A DNA stretch of 64,000 nt, taken from positions 44,734 to 108,733 of the forward strand of contig JAJUJQ010000007.1 in the NCBI GenBank assembly GCA_029265255.1, read 5' to 3'. This stretch comes from Spirochaetota bacterium. Its GTDB lineage: Bacteria > Spirochaetota > Spirochaetia > Treponematales > Rectinemataceae. The notes below the pieces were generated by a model, which made no database searches, was not told where the DNA came from, and saw only the letters and a list, made by a program, of their open reading frames with translations. A program made the position numbers and the translations under genes. Below, piece after piece: positions 59,555 to 64,000 of this stretch; within the stretch, counting starts at the first letter, position 1, and the number at the start of each line of letters is the position of its first letter.

Positions 59555-60886
59555 CTATAGAAGGATATCCGCCTTGGGAAAGACCGCAAGCCGTTCCACT
59601 CTGTTCCCTGCTGCGGGAAGCGCCATGGCAAACAGACCGACCCTTCCCATAAACATACCCGCAATCAGCGCAAGCTTCGATACAGTGCCTAGCTGCGGCG
59701 TAATCCCCATCGACAGACCTACCGTCCCGAATGCTGATATGCTCTCGAACAGAGCCTGTTCTGCGCTCAGAACAAGGCCCCGTTCGTGTTCATTTATCAG
59801 TAAAAGTGCCGTCACGACAACGATGATGAGGGCAGCGCGAAATACCACTGCTGCGGCTTTATAGATCGAATAGGGTGATACAGCACGGGTTCCATCGATG
59901 AGAGTATCCTGGCCTTCGCGGAACCGCAACGCTACCAGTACGAGAAGATAAAAGGTGGTTGTCTTGATACCTCCTCCTGTGGATGCAGGAGACGCACCGA
60001 TGAACATTAGGATCATCGAAAGGACATGAGATGCTCCCGACATGTCTGCCTGCGGCACGGTATCAAACCCTGCGGTCCTGGTCGTCACCGACTGGAAAAA
60101 GGAGGCCATGATTCTGGATGGCAGGCTCATTTCCCTGAAAGCATGGTTCGATTCGAATATGAAAAAAAGAAGCGCGCCACCCACGATGAGCCAGAGGCTT
60201 GTTCTCACCACCACCGATGAATGATAGGAGAGATGGGCTTTCTTTCCCCGCATGAACCGCGAAATGTCCTGCAGGACGATAAAGCCGAGCCCCCCGGAAA
60301 TGATTAGCACCATGGTCGCGATATTCATAGTGACATTGTCGCGAAACGATTCCATCCCTCCGCGAACTGTCGAAAAACCAGCGTTGCAGAATGCTGATAT
60401 CGAATGGAATACCGCATCAAAGAAGGAATACCCAGCTTGCGAAAGTGTAGGCAATATGGACAGAGTCCCCAACACCTCAAAAATGAGTGTCCATGCGATA
60501 ATCCGCGAGATCACCGTGCGGGTTCGGTATTCAACAGTGGGAATGGTATAATCTCCTGCAAACCCCCTGGTAAATACCGAGATTCTCCGGCGCGGCAGGA
60601 ATAGATAGATTGTCGAAAAGCTGATGATTCCAAGGCCACCCATCTGAATGAGCACCGCGATGATGGCCTGGCCCGCGCGAGAAAAACCTGTGGTGTCGAC
60701 AGTCGTCAGACCCGTCACACAAACAGCGCTAGTAGCGGTAAATAACGCATCAATATATCGCAATGTCCCTTTCCGCATCGCAAAAGGGAAAGAAAGCACC
60801 ATCGACCCCACAGCGATGAGGCCGAAGAAATAGAGAACGAGAAGGACTTTATCCTTGCCGATAGTGACGTGCCGGTATTTTCGCAT
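59555..60886 (-). CDS. ktrB: KtrB-type potassium channel-like subunit
   Basis: 443 residues with four M1-P-M2 repeats. Filter glycines: SAVCVTGLTTVDT, SAFCNAGFSTV, TTRTAGFDTV and SAFGTVGLSMG. K+ enters with Na+ in known Ktr systems. The GGAGG upstream of the ATG is 21 nt away and lies inside the promoter spacer; TATAAT ends 13 nt before the ATG, so the predicted leader is about 6 nt. The longer in-frame reading upstream is the antisense of trkA. Confidence 0.94.
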   Translation of the reverse strand: MRKYRHVTIGKDKVLLVLYFFGLIAVGSMVLSFPFAMRKGTLRYIDALFTATSAVCVTGLTTVDTTGFSRAGQAIIAVLIQMGGLGIISFSTIYLFLPRRRISVFTRGFAGDYTIPTVEYRTRTVISRIIAWTLIFEVLGTLSILPTLSQAGYSFFDAVFHSISAFCNAGFSTVRGGMESFRDNVTMNIATMVLIISGGLGFIVLQDISRFMRGKKAHLSYHSSVVVRTSLWLIVGGALLFFIFESNHAFREMSLPSRIMASFFQSVTTRTAGFDTVPQADMSGASHVLSMILMFIGASPASTGGGIKTTTFYLLVLVALRFREGQDTLIDGTRAVSPYSIYKAAAVVFRAALIIVVVTALLLINEHERGLVLSAEQALFESISAFGTVGLSMGITPQLGTVSKLALIAGMFMGRVGLFAMALPAAGNRVERLAVFPKADILL

Positions 60887-60899
60887 AGAATAATATCGA

Positions 60900-60928
60900 A
60901 TTATATTCCTCCTTTTGGGAATACTCAA
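60900..60928 (-). promoter_or_regulatory. ktrBA promoter with near-leaderless start
   Basis: On the - strand: TTGAGT, 17-nt spacer, TATAAT (perfect), 13 nt to the ATG. The spacer contains AGGAGG, which would not be in the mRNA. Confidence 0.7.
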
Positions 60929-60932
60929 TCTC

Positions 60933-60961
60933 TTGCCAGCCTTTAAGGTATCCCCTATACT
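60933..60961 (+). promoter_or_regulatory. trkAH promoter with leaderless start
   Basis: TTGCCA, 17-nt spacer, TATACT (5 of 6), 7 nt to the ATG. The -35 boxes of this promoter and of ktrBA are only 4 bp apart, back to back. Confidence 0.7.
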
Positions 60962-60968
60962 TGTGGAG

Positions 60969-62372
60969 ATGAAGGTTGCCATTCTAGGAGCGGGACTGCT
61001 AGGCTCGCTTATTGCACGGGAACTGATCACCGAAGATCGAGATGTGGTCATCATCGAAAAGAATCCAAACATCGCCAGAACTATCGCCAATGATCTGGAC
61101 TGTATTGTCGAAGAGGGCGATGGGGAGCGTCTCGATACATTGACAGCCGCAGGTGTCGCTGATGCTGACTGGTTCATAGCCTGCACTGGCAGCGATGAAA
61201 CCAACATCGTTTCCTGTGGCATTGTTGCGGAAAGTTTTAAGAATGTCAGAACTATCGCAAGGACGCGAAACCCATATTTCGCGACATTCAGAAATACCGG
61301 CCGGCGCATTCTGGGTGTAGATCAGCTCCTCAATCCTGATGCGGAAACGGCCGAAGCGATCGCGCGCATTATTTATCGCGGTATGTCGCCCGAGATCATC
61401 GATGTTAAGGAAGCCGGCATTCAGATGCGACGCATTCTGTGCAACGAAGAATCCCGTTTCCCAGGACGCGTTCTCGCCGATGTGAGACTCTCCATTGGAC
61501 CTGAATTCATGATTCCAGCGGTAGTCCGGCATGGAGAGCTCATAGTCCCGACTGGCAACTTCCTGTTCGAAAAAGATGACTTCGCGTATATCCTGGGAGA
61601 ACCATCTGCGCTCGATCGATTGTTCGGCCCCTGCAAAAGCACCATCAGAAAATTCAGATCAATGGTGATATTCGGTGCCGAAGCCCTGACCAGCCTGCTA
61701 TTGCAGGAACTGGGTATCGAAATGGTGAGCGCTGCGTCGCATCATAAGGCCAGAAACCGCCAGGTACTCTCTTTACTTGGCAATCCAAAAATCAAAGTGA
61801 TCGATGGGCGCAAAGAATTCCTCAAATCGCTATCGACAGCCTTTCCAGACATTGAACCAATCGAACGGCAACTCAGCGAAGAGCACATTTTTGAAGAAGA
61901 AAATATAGGAAACGCTGATATCGTTCTCTGTCTCACGTCCCACCAGACCATCAACATACTGACCGCGCAGCTCGCGAAGCAGAAGGGTGCGCGGCGTGTC
62001 ATGACTCTTGTGACAAACGACCTCTATGCGCCGATTCTCGATTCTATGAATATTGACATCATCATCAATGAAAAAACCGTCATGGCAGGCACGATCCTGG
62101 ACAAAGTCCGCAAGGCAAAAATCCGCCGGCTTTATAGTTTCCCTCAGAACGAATATGAACTGATAGAAATACAAATTTCAAAATTGTTTGAAAAGCTGGG
62201 ATGGAAAATCAAGGACCTCAACCTGCCCAAAGGATTTCTTATCACCTTCGTCATCCACGAAGGAAAAACCATAGTACCAACTGGTCACACCGAAATATAT
62301 GAAAACGACCTCATAGGGCTCATTATTAAAAAGGAAGAAATCGGCAGACTCGAAAGTATATTCGGAGCGTAA
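60969..62372 (+). CDS. trkA: Trk potassium uptake regulatory subunit TrkA
   Basis: 467 residues, a tandem RCK protein. The first Rossmann domain starts KVAILGAGLLGSLIA; the second has a degenerate glycine motif (VIFGAEALTSLL), so only the first may bind NAD. It gates TrkH. The ATG is directly preceded by GGAG with no spacer, too close to function, and by a promoter ending 7 nt upstream. TrkH follows with one base between. Confidence 0.93.
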   Translation: MKVAILGAGLLGSLIARELITEDRDVVIIEKNPNIARTIANDLDCIVEEGDGERLDTLTAAGVADADWFIACTGSDETNIVSCGIVAESFKNVRTIARTRNPYFATFRNTGRRILGVDQLLNPDAETAEAIARIIYRGMSPEIIDVKEAGIQMRRILCNEESRFPGRVLADVRLSIGPEFMIPAVVRHGELIVPTGNFLFEKDDFAYILGEPSALDRLFGPCKSTIRKFRSMVIFGAEALTSLLLQELGIEMVSAASHHKARNRQVLSLLGNPKIKVIDGRKEFLKSLSTAFPDIEPIERQLSEEHIFEEENIGNADIVLCLTSHQTINILTAQLAKQKGARRVMTLVTNDLYAPILDSMNIDIIINEKTVMAGTILDKVRKAKIRRLYSFPQNEYELIEIQISKLFEKLGWKIKDLNLPKGFLITFVIHEGKTIVPTGHTEIYENDLIGLIIKKEEIGRLESIFGA

Positions 62373-62373
62373 C

Positions 62374-63834
62374 ATGCACTGGAAATTGATTTTTCGAATG
62401 CTGTCGACCATTCTCCTTATCGTGTCGGGATTCATGGCTGTCGTAGCGGTTTATTCGTTTGGCGTAGGCGAACCGCTGCGCATCACTTTTTCGCTGCTGG
62501 GGGCTGCCGCAATTGGCGCGTTTTTCTATTTTTTCATGAGGCTGCTGTGGCGAAAAAACGAAAAGCAGCACGTGACGAATCGCGATGGCTTTTTATTCGT
62601 GACATTAAGCTGGGTGTTTGCATCGCTGGCTGGTGCCCTTCCCTTTACCCTTGCAGGCGCTATTCCTTCCTATATCGATGCTTTTTTCGAAACCATGTCG
62701 GGATTCACCACAACAGGATCCAGCATCCTGACCAATATCGAAGTGGTTCCCAAATCGCTCCTGCTCTGGCGAGCGACGACACACTGGCTGGGCGGGATGG
62801 GCATTGTGGTGCTTTTGGTTGCCATCCTTCCCGCACTGGGATTCAGCGCGATCCGGGTTATGGAAGCGGAAGCTCCCGGTCCTTCGGTCGATCGCATCAC
62901 TCCGCGAATTTCCAAGACCGCAAAACTGCTCTGGTTGATCTATTTGGGCTTGACAGTCGTGGAAGTGATTCTGCTCGTCGTCGGAGGAATGAACCTGTAC
63001 GATGCCATCTGCCACGCATTTGCCACAATGGCGACTGGAGGTTTCAGTCCCAAGAACGCCAGTGTCGCGCATTACGAATCAGGCTTTATCCATTGGGTCA
63101 TTACGATATTCATGTTTTTGGCTGGAACGAACTTTACCCTGCATTATCGCGTGCTTACAGGAAATTTCAAAACGCCGTTCAGAGACGCCGAGTTCAGGAC
63201 CTATGCGCTAATTTTTATTGCGGCTTCACTTGTGGTAGCCGGCGACCTGCTTTTTTCGGGAACATTTGGAAAGACTGAGGAATCCTTGAGGCACTCGTCG
63301 TTCCAGGTCGCTTCGATTCTGACGACGACCGGCTTTGCGACCGCGGATTTTGGGCAATGGCCCGCGGTTTCACAGACGGTGCTGTTCTTCCTTATGTTCA
63401 TCGGGGGATGTGCCGGATCGACAGGCGGCGGAATTAAGGTAATCCGCATCGTCGTGCTTTTGAAAATGGCTTTTACCGAGATGCGGTATCTATCCAATCC
63501 GCGTGGAGTATTTGCCATTTTCGTGAACAACAAGCCTTTAAGAAAAAATGTGATCTATGATATTGCGGCGCTGGTGTTTCTGTACTTTGCCTTTTTTTTC
63601 ATATCGATTATCGTCATCAGTTTCTCGGGTGTGGATATTTTAACCAATGTCACCGCGGTCATTGCAAATCTTGGGAATATCGGGCCTGGTTTGGGTAAGG
63701 TGGGGCCGGTTTTCAATTACGCATTCTTCCCATGGTGGGCTAAGCTCTGGCTTTCATTCGCCATGCTCGTAGGACGGCTCGAGGTGTACACAGTCCTGAT
63801 TCTCTTTTCTCGCAAGTTCTGGCGCTCATTTTAA
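62374..63834 (+). CDS. trkH: Trk potassium uptake channel subunit TrkH
   Basis: 486 residues, normal for TrkH. Four pore repeats: TMSGFTTTGSSI, TMATGGFSPKNA, TTTGFATADF and LGNIGPGLG. The repeat-3 hinge GGCAGSTGGGIKVIR is typical. It is translated from a site inside the 3' end of trkA (GGAG). Confidence 0.96.
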   Translation: MHWKLIFRMLSTILLIVSGFMAVVAVYSFGVGEPLRITFSLLGAAAIGAFFYFFMRLLWRKNEKQHVTNRDGFLFVTLSWVFASLAGALPFTLAGAIPSYIDAFFETMSGFTTTGSSILTNIEVVPKSLLLWRATTHWLGGMGIVVLLVAILPALGFSAIRVMEAEAPGPSVDRITPRISKTAKLLWLIYLGLTVVEVILLVVGGMNLYDAICHAFATMATGGFSPKNASVAHYESGFIHWVITIFMFLAGTNFTLHYRVLTGNFKTPFRDAEFRTYALIFIAASLVVAGDLLFSGTFGKTEESLRHSSFQVASILTTTGFATADFGQWPAVSQTVLFFLMFIGGCAGSTGGGIKVIRIVVLLKMAFTEMRYLSNPRGVFAIFVNNKPLRKNVIYDIAALVFLYFAFFFISIIVISFSGVDILTNVTAVIANLGNIGPGLGKVGPVFNYAFFPWWAKLWLSFAMLVGRLEVYTVLILFSRKFWRSF

Positions 63835-63855
63835 GGAGTGCATGAAAAAGCACGA

Positions 63856-63874
63856 GCCTGCGGGCAAGGCAGGC
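63856..63874 (-). terminator. Likely terminator of the rRNA operon
   Basis: A 6-bp stem (GCCTGC with GCAGGC) with a 7-nt loop; on the - strand TCGTGCTTTTTC follows, about 50 bases past the 5S end. It could also mark the end of trkH from the other side. Confidence 0.55.
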
Positions 63875-63923
63875 GCATAATGCGGGGTTCAGGGTACGGC
63901 GGGGGGGCGCATAAATAAAAAAA

Positions 63924-64000
63924 GCCTGGCAACGACCTACTCTCCCACCGTGTGGCAGTACCATCGGCGTTGGAGGGCTTAACTTCCGTGTTCGGAATGG
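63924..64000 (-). rRNA. rrf: 5S ribosomal RNA, 3' part
   Basis: Read on the - strand: CCATTCCGAACACGGAAGTT, then AAGCCCTCCAACGCCGATGG and TACTGCCACACGGTGGGAGA, ending GCCAGGC followed by a T-run. This is the conserved 5S sequence. The 5' part and the rest of the rRNA operon lie beyond the window. Confidence 0.97.

Noticed and set aside
60887..60900. Non-ATG (ATT or ATA) start for ktrB at ideal distance from GGAGG
   Set aside because: The GGAGG lies in the spacer of a good promoter upstream of the predicted transcription start, so it would not be in the mRNA.
60887..61309. Long in-frame N-terminal extension of KtrB
   Set aside because: It is the antisense of trkA, lacks any resemblance to KtrB and would place the start inside the divergent gene.

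Overview
The window is about 54% GC by eye and reads as a chromosomal segment of an anaerobic spirochaete, probably in the Treponema/Spirochaeta/Rectinema neighbourhood. Four points support this: RpoB has Asn at the position of E. coli Ser531, the residue linked to natural rifampicin resistance in spirochaetes; EF-G in the str cluster is strongly divergent; the ribosomal cluster order fits; and oxygen defence relies on rubrerythrin and desulfoferrodoxin. The genus cannot be fixed from sequence alone.

Layout. 1-999 (+) is the end of a branched-chain amino-acid ABC transporter (livG partial, livF). It faces, across a bidirectional terminator, a block of about 30 kb (1092-31583, all on -) for ribosomal proteins and transcription. 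In transcription order this runs: tRNA-Thr, rpmG, tRNA-Trp, secE, nusG, rplK-A-J-L, rpoB, rpoC, rpsL, rpsG, fusA-like, tuf, then the S10, spc and alpha operons to rpoA-rplQ and a 56-residue zinc-ribbon protein. Visible promoters (before tRNA-Thr, rpsL and tuf) and hairpins (after rpsG, after tuf, between rplL and rpoB) divide it into transcription units.

31.7-40.2 kb holds housekeeping genes: murJ, a HAD phosphatase, a VanY-type peptidase, a UDG-like protein, glycerate 2-kinase with an NYN/LOTUS protein, an EEP nuclease and clpP, followed by a decayed gene. 40.8-46.9 kb has a TlpA/CcdA thiol-redox pair (+) facing a translationally coupled radA-malQ-gate-domain operon (-). 47-53 kb is a metabolic module: an NAD-epimerase divergent from an M24 creatinase-like protein plus a TctCBA tripartite tricarboxylate transporter, closed by a GntR/FCD regulator. 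The same 11-bp sequence lies in the regulator's own promoter and between the -35 and -10 of the divergent promoter. 53.2-58.6 kb has an RlmI-like methyltransferase, a rubrerythrin/desulfoferrodoxin/rubredoxin operon, radC and an SPT-like alpha-oxoamine synthase. 58.8-63.8 kb carries two potassium uptake systems back to back (ktrBA on -, trkAH on +). The 3' part of a 5S rRNA gene (-) ends the window.

The most unusual signal is a promoter arrangement. Several genes without a usable Shine-Dalgarno site (murJ, HAD, vanY-like, radA, rlmI-like, trkA) have a sigma70-like promoter whose -10 hexamer ends 6-8 nt before the start codon, which predicts leaderless mRNAs. ktrB and the EF-G gene are close to this. 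Genes with a good Shine-Dalgarno site in the same window lack it. No mobile element, CRISPR array or prophage was seen.
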